Positions 47,406 through 59,521 of a stretch of DNA of 64,000 bases are shown in pieces. Below the pieces are notes generated by a model. That model was given only the letters and a program-made list of their open reading frames with translations. It was not told the origin of the DNA and searched no databases. Every line of letters begins with the position of its first letter. Within the stretch, counting starts at the first letter, position 1. Position numbers and translations under genes: made by a program. The DNA is from Temnopleurus reevesii (lineage: Eukaryota; Echinodermata; Echinoidea; Temnopleuroida; Temnopleuridae), in the NCBI GenBank assembly GCA_036244855.1, contig BQKZ01000919.1:45766-109765 (forward strand), written 5' to 3'.

Positions 47406-50280
47406 CTCAATCCTCCCACCCCCTCAGCTTAATACAACTTCAATTTATAAGAACAACAAATACATCATCTTTCTCTCATGTACCTCGCATTTATGAGCAC
47501 AACTCATGTTCTATCATTCTCACGGGCGCAGATATTTATAGATTAGCAAAAATGCAGTCATGTCACGCCTGCCATCGTAGTAAGACGACCCCCACATTTA
47601 TGAAAGCTACGTTCCATTAGGACTTATTTTTTACAACGAAAATGTCAAATGAAATGTTAGGAATCCGCACCTCTTTGGTTGTTTCGGGCGTGTGCTCTGC
47701 AAGGTTGCAGGTAATCATTGGGAGTAAAGAGAGGGGGGAAAGTTTGTGTGATGAACTCAAAGTAAATGCCATTTTTTTATAGCGTCATATCATATTACAA
47801 TATTTGGAATAGTTTGTGTGATAAGTCTGATATTAATGTTGTAATTTTTAGAGAGCTATATGATATTACAATATTTGGGAAATTTTGTGAGATGAGCTTT
47901 GATTTCAATGTTAATTTTTTTAGACAGCAATACTATATTACAATATTTGCAAATAAAAATCAAGAATGTTTGTTCTTCCATGTACTATGAAATGTATGAA
48001 TGATAATACTTCTGAATATTGCATCACAGATGTATTAGAAGCTTGTTTACTGTATTACTACTCTTTTTTGGGTAGTGAATGAAGTTGGAGACTTTCATCC
48101 TTCCTGACGGTAAAAATAGTTATGATTTTGCTTGAAAATATATGGAATGTAGATTACATGGGGGTAGGGGGTAAACATATATACTAAATCATGAAAGCCC
48201 CATTAAAATAGGAATAGGGAATGATGATCATAATAGTCTTCATTGAAATCACAATGACTGGTATATCTGGGGCATTATCATCTTTTTACATATTCATTTC
48301 GCTTTCTCCCGTAATGTTACCACAAATGTAAGATTTATGGGATTGTTGGGCGATTCTAAAAGTAAAAAAAATTGGCAACTGATTGAACAAAGTATCCATA
48401 AAAAAACAATCAAAATAAAATCCAGAACAAACAAAAAACGCTTAGAAACAGAATATTTGCATCAGATACATATATATATATATATCTCAATAAATATACA
48501 ATAACTGTGAATCCTGTTAGATTTTTTTTTGATAACCATACAAGACTCTGATAATATTCCGCACCCGTGGGCAGCGAGAACACCATTTAAATAAGACGAA
48601 GAGACCATTGGAAATACAAGAAGAGGAGGGGCAGAGATGGGGACAGTGTATTTCAGAAAACCTCTGCATATTTAAGCATTTGATCCTGCTGTTTCGTCAG
48701 AGGGCAACGCGCCACGAGGTTCACAATGAGAACATTATTCCGAACATATTCCCCTCTCAGTAGAGAGGCGATATTCTCGGAGGTATGTGACTGACCTGTA
48801 GATGAATGTCTCCATTAAACTAACCCCGTGTTCAGATGCGGCATAGTTCAAGCCGAAACTTGATAAAGACACAAGATTAAAAAAAAACTCATGTAACTGA
48901 GTGAACATTCGGACATGTTTTTCAACCAAACTTAGGAGACATGTTTCTCAACCAAACTAAGTACAAATTCTATAGGTGCATATATTCCTGCTACATGTCT
49001 TACCATTAGGTAACATTTCAACATTTTTTATTGTATGGCTATACAGTTCACGTATAAATTTGTAAGCGTTTAAACACGCTGAAAGTACAACTGTAAGAGT
49101 TCTTACAATTCTTGCAGGGCAGCTTTAGGTTTGAAACAAGCAATGAGATTGGCAAACAATCTGTCCTAAAAGAAGATCATTATACAAATGCCATTTGACA
49201 ATCTATTACAACTGTGTTCTCACATTTCAATATCACTGAGTTTACACTAAAAAAATGGAGAAAAAAAAAACCCAAGAAGATAAAATATCACCTATTTTTT
49301 TTTCCAAACAGATAATGTAATTGTAAACAATATTTTCAGTACTAAAGTAAATATCTTTATATTTCCGTATGCAAAGAATTTTTAAAAATATATTCATCAT
49401 TTCAAATATATTTTAATGATAGGATCACGATTTAGAGTATGAATGCAAACCTGTAATTGTGACAAATGAAAGGAAAATGCAATATTAATTTCCTTTATAA
49501 TATAAAAAAACAAATGGCCGATGGAAAAAATGGAAAAACATGGCTCCCATAAATCAAAAGGAAAAAATGGGGAAAAATGACAAAAGCAGGAGAGAAAAAC
49601 TCATTGTCGAGTCTCGACGCAATTTGCCTTTGAAGCGATGAAAACAAGGAAGCCATTAGGAAAACATTTGTTTTGTATGACCAACGAGACAGACATCCAA
49701 TATTGTGCTACGAGTGGCACGTAAGAATAGCGCCTCAAAATCAATATTCATCAGAAGGAGTTGAGGTGGAAAGGGTTGTTACGTGGAAAATGACTTTTCA
49801 GAGCTTAAAACATTGGCTCGAGTTCCGGTTTGGAAAATTCAACTTCGATAGGAAAGGGTTGGTTGGAGGTCAGTTGTAAAATGTTTTCGCTTTTAAGAAT
49901 TCTTGTGTTGTACGATGAAAGGTGCAGAAAGCAAATCACATCTGTATAAACATTTTTCTAATGTTAGAAATTACATTCTATATTCTTTTATGAGGATGAA
50001 AGGGATGGATCAGGTTTGGAGGGGAACAAACAAATATTTCAAGGTGTCATGAAGGTTAAACCAGGATGATTTTTTTTTGTTAAAATATAAATAAGTTGTG
50101 TTTCACTTTAGAGAAAGTGGTAAATGGAATAAGACATACAATAAATTTAATTGAAACATAATTTTGAATTTACTGAAATGTTTAATCCTTACTTTATTTC
50201 CAAATGATTTTGAGGTCTGCATCAGTATAATCTAGGCAAATGAATTCTATCCCTTTATATACCTTTAAACCTTTAAAGGT
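47406..50280. other. No gene seen
   Basis: AT-rich sequence with a short degenerate repeat (ATATTACAATATTTG) at 47790, 47863 and 47934, and an (AT)n run at about 48470-48485. The 68-codon frame at 49673-49879 is unrecognised. Confidence 0.45.
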
Positions 50281-50488
50281 ATCCCTGATCTATTTCCATG
50301 ACAGCACCATCCTAAAATTCTTATTCTTTCTTCCACATTTAGAACGATTTGGGATGATTGAATAGGGTGAGTAAAATTCAAGAAGAATACACATTTTGTG
50401 GAATCATATTCATTAATTAAACACATTTTTTACTTCTTTATGTAAACGGGTATTAAGGAGAGGCCTTCTGCATGGGTAAGCCTAGTCT

Positions 50489-50502
50489 GTTGCCATGACA
50501 AC
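50489..50502. promoter_or_regulatory. X-box-like (RFX) site with a nearby E-box
   Basis: GTTGCCATGACAAC matches the RFX palindrome GTTGCCATGGCAAC at 13 of 14 positions. CACGTG lies at 50519-50524. The surrounding 50480-50620 patch is GC-richer than its AT-rich flanks. RFX sites mark promoters of cilium genes in animals; no exon was identified next to this one. Confidence 0.4.
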
Positions 50503-50639
50503 GCCATCCTGATGCGGCCACGTGCATCTCCGGCTACGATTGCCAGCATCACCTGTCCCGCAACTGTATCGGATGTTGGGGATCGGGAGGAGACGGGACA
50601 AAGATACAGTCGGTGATGAGCTATAACCACCAACCAAAT

Positions 50640-52148
50640 CTGTAAAGATTTACGCCTTTAGCTTTCAACGTATTCGTACCCGATTCTACCATTGTTTCAA
50701 TCCACCCATATACCGCCCCATTCTGAGATGCCACCGTTACAGAATATTCTTGATGAAAAAAAATTAGAATGCAACTAATCAAGTAGCCGACAGGAATGTT
50801 TTCTTGTATTTCAAACATTCTAGTAGACAAAATATTTTAAGAAGACCTTCTCACTCAGTTGTTTAATAGGGAAATAAAATCTCATCAATATTCTACAATG
50901 GTTGGCAACTCTGCTATGGTATTCATGCAAGCAGTCATATCAGGTTTACCCCCAGACAAACTAAGTATTCAGTTGTCAACAGATAATGAGATTACAATCA
51001 TTAGCAATGCAAATTGCATATCGGTATTGGTATGTATGATAAAGATTGAAGCTTGTCTTACCGAGCAAAAAGCTCAGCATGTCATGTCCAATCCCTCCAT
51101 TGAATTTTATCAGGTGAAGACATATTTTCCAAATGAACATTTTGACGAAAAGCTTTGCATAATTACATTACAAATGTAGCCAATTTACATTCGGACTACA
51201 GTTACATCATTTATCAGCAGGCAAATGCACATGAAATTACAAAAATATCATATTCCTACCAAAATTCTATTAACCTAAAAATGTATAAAGAGGAGGGGAC
51301 TGTTTACACCATTTCCATAATTCATTAATCTTCCAGTACTTATAATATTGTTCAGAAAGCCCCCCTTGCTCGGCAGTCCGCAGCTATGCAAATAGAACCC
51401 ATGGGGAAACAAAAAGAATCGTAATATCAGTCTTTGACAAAAGTGCAACATGGGGTCAATCAATGAAAGGGGAGCGAATCGTGACCCTGAAATATGCTAG
51501 CAATTAGCTATTTCCTATAATTCAGCCAAGGTCACTCCGCCACTTCTGGGGACTTTCACACGTGGATGGATACAATGCAAAGATACGATAGATTGATAAT
51601 AACAATCACCAATCAATTGCAGCCAATTCCATGCCACTTATTCCAATTAGAGCATTGAAATCTGTGTTACGCAAGAAATGATCAACAATCTCCATAGGTT
51701 AATGATGGACCAAATCATGATATTTTAGTGGGATTCAACATCTTATGGAGACTTTCGTACATGGATGATAAAATAGAAAAATTACCTAACTCCATAATAT
51801 CAATCATCCAATTCTGGGTCACTCATTTTTATGAAAATGACAAGGTCTATGATGCACAAAAATTACCAATATCTATAATTATGTCTTTCCATGAATTCAT
51901 TATGGAGATGAGGATGATTATAAATATCCCTGCAACTTAACGAGAAATTTTGTCTGATCATGGTCACAATGAAAGCAGTCACATTCAATGGGTGGGACTG
52001 TATCATAAAAAAAATGTTGCATTTAACCATTTCTAGATTGACTAAATAAATTGTAAGGGAAGTTTTACACACACAAAAATCACTCAATTCCTAGCAGCTA
52101 TAGTTTCATTATATTTCAAACAAAATATATTTAATAAATCAAGAAGAA
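50640..52148. other. No gene seen
   Basis: A 106-codon frame at 50859-51179 has no recognisable motif or splice context. The rest is AT-rich. Confidence 0.45.
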
Positions 52149-52500
52149 TGTCATGATAATATATCTGTGAATATTGCAAAAAAATTTCCTATACGGTAAA
52201 AATCTTTCTACTCTCAAATGCTAGAATAGATCAAGTAATAGCCATAAAGTAATTATCAAGTGATACTGTTGTATGTGTAGGAAAAAAAGAGGGGAGGGAA
52301 AAAAAAAATAAAAGAAAAAAAAAAANTGTCATGATAATATATTTGTGAATATTGCAAATTTTCCTGAACAGTGAAATTCTTTCTACTCCAAAATCATGGA
52401 ATAGATCAAGCAATAGCCATAAAGTAATTATCAAGTGATACTATTGTATGTGTAGGAAAAAAGAGGGGAGAGAAGAGAAAAATAAAAGGAAAAAAAAAAC
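52149..52500. repeat. Duplicated segment of about 175 bp across the N at 52326
   Basis: TGTCATGATAATATAT starts at 52149 and again at 52327, directly after the N. Both copies run through AATAGCCATAAAGTAATTAT and TGTATGTGTAGGAAAAA to a poly(A)-rich end. They differ by several substitutions and small indels. Two haplotypes placed end to end is the likeliest reading. Confidence 0.8.
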
Positions 52501-54191
52501 CCTGAATGGATGGAAATTTGAGAAGGAGGTTTGTATGGATACAAACTGGATACCACAATATTTGTAATCAAAGTTTTGTCAGAAGAACTTTTCCCTACAG
52601 TACTAATGTTCATTCTGGTATTAAAAAAGACGATTATAACGACCATTGTTTGCTCATAACATATCAGATTAAACTTACCGAGCACTTGAAAAATATATCC
52701 TTTTTGTTCATTAGATAAATATTCCCACTTGAAAGAAAGAGGTACTGCATATATTTATTCCCGAGAAGAAGAAAGTGGACGGGGGTCTTGTTTTGATAGT
52801 GCAATATCATTTCCACACTTAGGTCTTTTATGAAACAGATACGTGATATTGTAACTACTCAAAACGAAGCTTGATTGTTGTATATTAGATACCATTCCGC
52901 AAACACATCAGTTAGCTTTCCACTTAGAAGTGAACAAATATACCACTGCTACAGGATCTTCAACTCTTGAGTTAAACTCTGGTGTTCCTCAGGAATAATG
53001 TAGAAATATTCATGAATAGAGGTGTTGATTTTTTCAAAGAGAAATAAGAAAGTGGTATTTGGTTGCATGATATCGTATGAATTACAGTTGACATCTATTA
53101 CTTGACCAGAATAAAGAAGGATGATGAAATAGGATACGGAAGCACTTTTTAGTGGGTGTCTTGGAAAGTAATAAAGAAATTACCATTTGTATTCTCAAAA
53201 GAAAAACAAAGATTTACCGAACGTGGCGGTAAATAGTTTGGCAGCGGAAAGAAATATTTTGAGGCACTCATAGATCAAATGAAAAAAATTTGAATTGATC
53301 ATTACTAAAAGTTAATATTGTTTAGATAGGACAATTCAATAATCTGGAAGTATCAATAACATTATTAATGAGGCAAAAAAACAGGTGAGGCTAGACAAAA
53401 AAAATGTATTTCATTTGTAAAATTTATCAGTTCTTTTCTGCAGTACTTTTTTATATTACATATTGAGTAGCTAAATTTTGAGGAAAACATTATTTTGTTA
53501 AACCTCAAAGACAATTTTTGTGGGAACAATAGGAAATGTTTTTTGTTAAGAAAAATGGACTTCACAAAATTTCCCATGAAAAATGTGCATTGTTTTTGTA
53601 GAATTTGATCGTTGATAATATAATTTCTACTCAATTAACGCATAAAATCAGCACCCCCTGACTTTTGAAAAGTGATATTTTCCTTTTGACGTGTATCCAC
53701 TCACATATAACTCATTGACTCATTTTGAATTGAACAGAGAAGCTGGCAACATATCAGAAAAATCCTTGTGAAACTGCATTACTCAAAAAAAAAATGCTGT
53801 TTTAATGAACGAGAGCCTTACTTTCTTTGTTGCATTAACGTGACAGTAATTTTACTACCGTATTGGGATAAATTGCTTGTACCGGATTGTGCGATACGAA
53901 CACGAACACCGCCCAGGAAATTTATTAGCTTTCGCTTGACATTTCTGGCAAAGCAAATATTGCGGTCGAAACCTGTTAGCTGGTCATAGGCTTGTCATAT
54001 CTATCTATACGTCGACTATCGGACGTACCAGTTGTTCGGCTGTCCCGTGACACGGCCCAGGCAAGGTGTCAGTCATTGGCTAATAGTTTACTATTAGTTG
54101 ACACTTTTGACTAAGCCCAATTGCCTGCAGACAACTAAGGGGGTGAAGGCCGGGAGTGAATCATTGGACGGACGCTAAATGAAGTTTAAGT
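52501..54191. other. No gene seen
   Basis: AT-rich to about 53820. The part at 53870-54190 is GC-richer, with several TCG/CGA-containing stretches and the inverted motif CTAATAGTTTACTATTAG (54080-54097), but no recognisable exon. Confidence 0.45.
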
Positions 54192-54440
54192 CACAGTGAG
54201 CAGAAAAGACAATGAAAATTGGAAAACGCAAACAACTGCATTCAAGTAATCACAGCAGCTCCATGAACACAAAAGTAAATAGCATCCCTATTTATCCACA
54301 GAACAGATGCAACATCTGTTTGAAAATTCTCTACAGAATAAAAGGGAAGCAAAATTATTTTGTGTGCATCAAGCAATTGCAAATAATTAAATGGAAGTGA
54401 ATTACGTTGTCCAAAATCTTTGTCCCTTCTACTCACAGTG
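54192..54440. mobile_element. MITE, family G, copy 2
   Basis: The left end CACAGTGAGCAGAA is the inverse of the right end (CTTCTACTCACAGTG). The right end matches the element at 23777-24000, including AATGGAAGT and GTTGTCCAA. No useful ORF is carried. Confidence 0.65.
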
Positions 54441-54860
54441 AAAGTATCTGGAGAGGAAAAACTTTAGAAGAAAAAAAGAGGCTAGTATAACACAAATGTT
54501 AAATGTAGAGCTGAAATCATTGCTAGGGTTTTATTTTTTGCTATTTTTGCAATAGCAAATTCTGTAAAATGTTCACTCATTAGAATACCCGTCGGCCTGT
54601 GTACATAATTTTGTCAAAATGTGAAAATTAAAATCTACTAAAGTGTAAGCAGGTCTGAATTTGCTAAAAACTTATATATAGAAAATAATATCACTTCTAC
54701 AGTAATAGCAGGAAAGAATAGTTTGTCTATGGGCAAGAATATATAGATTCCACCTCCATCATAAAAATTGTATATTTACTGAACAGGTGACAAAATATCA
54801 CAAAGATTGCATATATCTGACATGAGTGTGCATTTCATACATGCTTGCATGAATCGAACT

Positions 54861-55040
54861 GGGGCCTTTTTCACAAAATAGTCTCAGTCATCAACTTCTT
54901 GCGAAGACGTCTTGACTTCTTGTGCCACCGTCTTAATATAGACACTAGCATTAATACGACTATGTTAAAAGGGTAGCACAAGAAGTTAAGACGTCTTAGC
55001 AAGAAGGAGATAGCTATTGCCATTTTGTGCAATTGGCCCC
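54861..55040. mobile_element. Foldback MITE, family I
   Basis: Ends GGGGCC and GGCCCC are followed by CACAAAAT and ATTTTGTG. Long arms hold AGACGTCTTGACTTCTTGTG on the left and CACAAGAAGTTAAGACGTCT on the right. The loop is about 50 bp. The element is 180 bp long with no coding capacity. Confidence 0.75.
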
Positions 55041-55059
55041 TAGTGGTCAAATTGTTCAG

Positions 55060-55705
55060 CTGAATCAAATATGAAGGCCATACACATTATTCAGGACACA
55101 TTATTGTGATGTTTGTTTAACTTAAATGTTCATGGTGAAGTACATGGGTCATTGCAGATAAAAACGCATGGTCAAAATGGTGGTCAATTTCATTAAGAAT
55201 TATAAAAATTAAAATAATCCGATGGTCTAAGTGGAATAAAATATGAAATGCATCAAAACTATTTAGGACATATTATTTGGGAGTTTATTTAACTTTAATG
55301 TGCGCAATGAAGTACATTGGTCATCGCACACAAAAACGGAAGGTCCACATGGTTTATTTATTTATTTATTCATTTTCCACACATGGGCTGGAACACCCTC
55401 CTCAGCCATAAGGCTGTTCTTCTGAGGGGTCCAGAACAAGTTAAAAATACATACAAAATATTTAAAAAAATACAATGAGATATACAATATAAAAAGAGGT
55501 ATTGGAAGGTTACATGAGATACATGTGGTCAATTTTGTTAGGGATTTTCCCCCCCCCCCCAAAAAAAATAACCTGATTGTTCTAAGCTGAATCAAATACC
55601 AAGGTCATACAAATTATTCAGGACGTAACGCTGTGAAATTTGTTTAAGTTTATTGTTCGTGGCTACGTACATGGGTCATCGCACATCAAAACGCATGTGT
55701 ATGGG
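55060..55705. repeat. Three-unit tandem repeat split by a nested insertion
   Basis: Units start near 55060, 55222 and 55578. All share GGAC(A/G)-TA, TTTAA(C/G)TT, AAGTACAT-GGTCAT or GTACATGGGTCATCGCAC, and AAAACG. The period is about 162 bp once the segment at about 55351-55527 is removed. Confidence 0.75.
55351..55527 (-). mobile_element. Retroposon-like insertion nested in the tandem repeat
   Basis: The segment begins with (TTTA)n, the mirror of an (AAAT)n tail, then CCACACATGGGCTGG and CCATAAGGCTGTTCTTCTGA. It interrupts unit two after CCACATGG, and unit sequence resumes with ATGTGGTCAATTTTG, leaving an ACATG-containing short target duplication. Minus orientation is inferred from the tail. 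Confidence 0.5.
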
Positions 55706-56614
55706 GACAAAGCAGTTCACACAGCCACTGTCAAAGTTAACTTCCGATATCACAGTCGAATGAAGGTCAGCCGTGTGTACAACCACCTGCTTATGCAAGT
55801 GATGATGATGGTGAATAACATCTCTCTAGGACCCATTTTACATCGGCTTTTAGGACAGCCCCCAAACCAGCTTATATTATGATGAAAATGCAAAAGGGTC
55901 CAGGGCCATATTTCACTAAATTTTTCTTAAAGTGGAAAACAACTTTGAGAAAGACTGGAGTATGTTATTGAGTCTTATACTTGTAAGATTCTCAATCATT
56001 CAGTGCAAGAACTTATACCACTCTTTCTTATAACCATTCTCAATGTTGCTGGTAAATTGGTAAAATAACGCCAAGATGTGATACCAAAAGCAGGCCCGAA
56101 TCTGGAAAAGTTAGAGAGGTAACTTGGGGCTGGCCCAAGTATAAAGCCGCATCCCTCAACACAATCCCTCATTAGTCCGGTTTGTATTAATATAGACTGT
56201 ATTTCTGTGACTGCTTGTATAACGAGCCCTGCTATAGGCAGAATTTGTTATCAAGTGGAAAATCTTAGTTATCAATGTAACCCCCCCCCCCCCCGAAAAA
56301 AAAGAAAATTGGGTATTTATGCCTGTCTCGGGCTGACTCAAACGTGGTCAGACAGTGTATATGGGGTCCAAGACTCACCATCCCCCTTCTCATTTTCTCT
56401 CTCTTACTCTTTCTTTTTCTCTCTGAACTTCAAAAATTGTTCCTTATTTGCAAGCACTGACCGATGAAAATCAAAACTAATGGAATATATTTAAATACAA
56501 GACACAGGTTTAAGGTCAAATAGGTTTTATGATCTACAGAGGATTAGAGACTTTCTATCACTAGCCTTATCCAATTATGAACGGCTTTTATGATTTTAAA
56601 TACCATTGCAGAGC
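55706..56614. other. No gene seen
   Basis: It contains a C run (56281-56294) and a CT-rich patch (about 56390-56430). A segment at 55910-56050 (GAGAAAGACT, GTGCAAGAACTTATACCA) vaguely resembles family E MITEs but has no clear inverted ends. Confidence 0.4.
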
Positions 56615-56826
56615 CTATATGCCATTCAGCAAGAAATTTATCCATACTGTGCTGCACTCAACCCAGGTGAGGTGAATGGGTACCTGGCAGGAATATTTAT
56701 TTCTTGAAATGCCAAGTGCGCTGGTGGTTGCCGGGCTAAAGCCAGGGTAATAATAATGTAAAGCGCCTTGAGCACTCAACAATGAGAGTGGATACGTGCG
56801 CTATATAAAATTGCATATAATAATAA
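56615..56826 (+). mobile_element. tRNA-derived SINE, family 1, head-truncated copy
   Basis: It begins TTCAGCAAGAAATTTATCC and runs through CTGCACTCAACCCAGGTGAG, GGGTACCTGGCAGGAATATT, GCCGGGCTAAAGCCAGGGTA and GTGCGCTATATAAAATTGCA to an (AAT)n tail. The body is well kept, but the tRNA-like head is absent, so it was truncated at insertion or later. Confidence 0.85.
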
Positions 56827-57084
56827 TTCTTCCACTCTTGCTCCTAAAATCAATGTCCCCCCCCCCCCAAATGTTTTTTATGAGTGAAACTCGGCAAATT
56901 GTCAAGTAGCCTCTGCGCATTAGATATACAGTTAAGAGATATGCTACCACTAGTCTTGTTCAAGTCTTATTGATTAAAAATGTTGCTGTGCCATAATGAA
57001 GACTATGCTTCAAAATCAATACCCCACCCCCAAAACCTCTGCCCCTATTCATGGTGAACTCTTCCATTTAACTGCATTCTAGAT

Positions 57085-57330
57085 TTTCAGCTGTGCCCCA
57101 AATGAGTCTGGGAGGCGCCGCCGACAATTAGGCCCGATCAGGGGGAGAGATGCGCAGCGCTGACTACATGGGTTCACTACGGTTTAGAGGCGGGTCAACG
57201 CCCAGGTGGCTGGGCACCGCGGGTGACGGGATGGGGAAGGATGGGTGACGTCGACGCAGGTGCGAATGATACCGCCTATCCTTTCCAACCTGCCGGCGAT
57301 GTCCTTAACCATGTTAGCTCATCAATGTCG
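57085..57330. promoter_or_regulatory. GC-rich, CpG-containing island, possible regulatory module
   Basis: About 245 bp much richer in GC than the 500 bp on either side, with no repeat signature. It holds GGCGCCGCCG, GACAATTAGG (homeodomain-like), CAGGTGG (E-box), GGGTGACGTCGACG and CGCAGGTGCG. No open frame with exon signals was seen. The call rests on composition and motif clustering only. Confidence 0.3.
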
Positions 57331-59400
57331 CATCAGCGCTAACGCCAAATGACAGATAAAAGATACATTCTACTGGTAACCTTGGCGATTAATTCTTAAT
57401 TGCCAATTTAGCACAACTTGCCAAGTAGTCAGGAGGAGAAATAGTTCCCTGTGTAATGTTATTATGCCTTATCAACACAGTCACGACATGAGCTCTTCCG
57501 GTGTCAGCCGTTTGGGGGCCAGTAGTACGTTAACATTCAGGGGCTTTCACACGATAAGCACAGCATCATTATTTTGTTTTCTGTCATCTGTTTTATTATG
57601 AATTTTGTATTTTGCCTATTTGGCAGAGCCCTTTTGTAAAGCAGACCATGAGGTTTGAAAGAGAAAGTATTGAATAGGATTATCATTATTATTATTATTA
57701 TCCTCAGGTTAAGCATTTTCTTAGCATTTGTACTATTATTGATTTTTCTATTGCTTTTGACAAATTTGATAAAACATGGAGCATGGATGTGCTTAGAAAA
57801 ATTATCAAATTCACACATTTGTCAATGCATTTCCTTTAATCATCAAACAAAAAGAATGTTTACAAACAATAGGAAAGAAGATAAAATTTCTAATTCCAGA
57901 CATGTCATGTCCTTGAAGCTTGATTGACAAGTTGAGCCCACTTTTTAAATAGCTGGTCACATTTTCATTGCATCACCTTCAGAAGAGGAGGGAAAGGTCT
58001 GAATGTTATTTGTAGAATAAAAACCATTTCTTTTCAAATGAAGACATTTCTCTAATGGAAGCACAGCTCGTTTGAGCTCTAATCGGTTGTCATCAAGCGT
58101 CTGAACCATACCTGTCTCTTGAGTCATTGATATTCAGCATCACGCTATGAATAGAGGCTGACGTTGAATACATTCTATCACAAATTAAAAATCATTACCT
58201 CTCCCTCCAATTGTAACATTCACCCAACTATGCAATATCGCGGAGAGAAGCCTACCCCCTTTTTTCTTTTCATAGCAATAACCCTTTTTGAAATTCTATA
58301 GCTCTGCCGTTTATCGATCTTCATAAATCCATGGCAATCAAAGAAAAATGGTAGCACGAACGCTCGGGCTCGACGCCAGGCCGGAGCTAGGTGACGGATC
58401 AACAAAAGAGGGCAGTATCGGGTTTCAGGTCGAGATAATCCAACCAACATCGAGGCAGAGTCCAAACTTGACAAGCTTTTGGCGGTGCGTTGCAATATCA
58501 TGTTGTCTCTGCCTTGACAAGGTAACGGAATGGTTTTGGAAACCAACGGGCCTATATATCAGAGACGATCGATGTCTGCGCCAGAGGCTTTCATATTGCA
58601 GATCTTCACTAGAATAGATCATGGAGAGAGAGAGCTAGGACGGAATGAGAAAGTAATGCGCACTCGTGCGAAGGCCTCAATAGAATATACAATTCTTGGA
58701 TTTCACTGTAATGAGTTGCAGAGTGCATCAAAGGAGAAAATCTGAAAACGTATGAGTGATATATTGTCATGTAGATCCCTTATTTTCAAATCAATTCAAA
58801 TGGTCAGGGTTGTAGAATCACATATGATCATACAGCGCAGCCAAAAATCTTTGCTTCGTTGTTATCACTATAAAACTCAGGACCATGTGATCAAAAGTGT
58901 TCAATGCACTACTTCTATAGTTCTGAGCTCTTTAGTGATAACAGGTAGCAAAGAATTCAGACTTGCACTGTGATCTCTGCCAGTGATTAACATTGTCAAC
59001 TATTTCCATGCAAATTATTGCGGATCAAATGTGCACCATAGCATATTGACAAAAACATTCAAACCTCTTTAAATATTCACATTTGTTTATATTCTCCATA
59101 AATATATATGATACTGCTTAAAAGAGGGCAGAAATTATTACATACATGACTGTGCAGTATAATCATTAGAAATTTCAAAAAATTTCAGATTCTGAGAAAC
59201 AAGCTTATGAGAAAAATCATATTGTGCCTTCCAAAGTTATGATACAGTAGTTGGTAGTTTTGGATTGAGATAATTCGAAATTCAGCTTATTTCCAAGTCC
59301 TTCATATCCAGACATTGAAATAAATTGTATCTATTGTCCACCTATTATATATACTCTTTTCCTTGGCAAAAAACTATTTCTAGATGTAGCGGAAATATCG
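57331..59400. other. No supported gene; one GC-richer patch with open frames on both strands
   Basis: At 58330-58640 the + strand has an ATG in good context (58348) and a donor-like GACAAG/GTAACG (58521/58522) after 58 open codons. The minus strand is also open there. Neither translation is recognised. The rest is AT-rich. Confidence 0.35.
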
Positions 59401-59473
59401 AAGCAGAAATTCACACCAGTTTCACATTGCTTCTTGTCCCAATACAAAACATGCTGTCGTTTGTTGAGGAAAT

Positions 59474-59521
59474 GACGTCACATTCAAAATTCATTGTCGA
59501 CTACTCATTACCATGGCAACG
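59474..59521 (+). promoter_or_regulatory. CRE plus X-box pair
   Basis: TGACGTCA (59474-59481) is a perfect CRE palindrome. ATTACCATGGCAAC (59508-59521) matches the RFX X-box consensus at 12 of 14 positions, with an intact right half. The two sites are 26 bp apart. CREB/ATF and RFX sites are often close together in animal promoters. The X-box overlaps the ATG described next. Confidence 0.45.

Noticed and set aside
50859..51179. 106-codon + strand frame
   Set aside because: AT-rich, unrecognised, no exon signals; this length is expected by chance in 64 kb.
58348..58521. 58-codon candidate first exon ending AAG/GTAACG
   Set aside because: The minus strand is open over the same bases and neither peptide is recognisable. 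There is no promoter signal.
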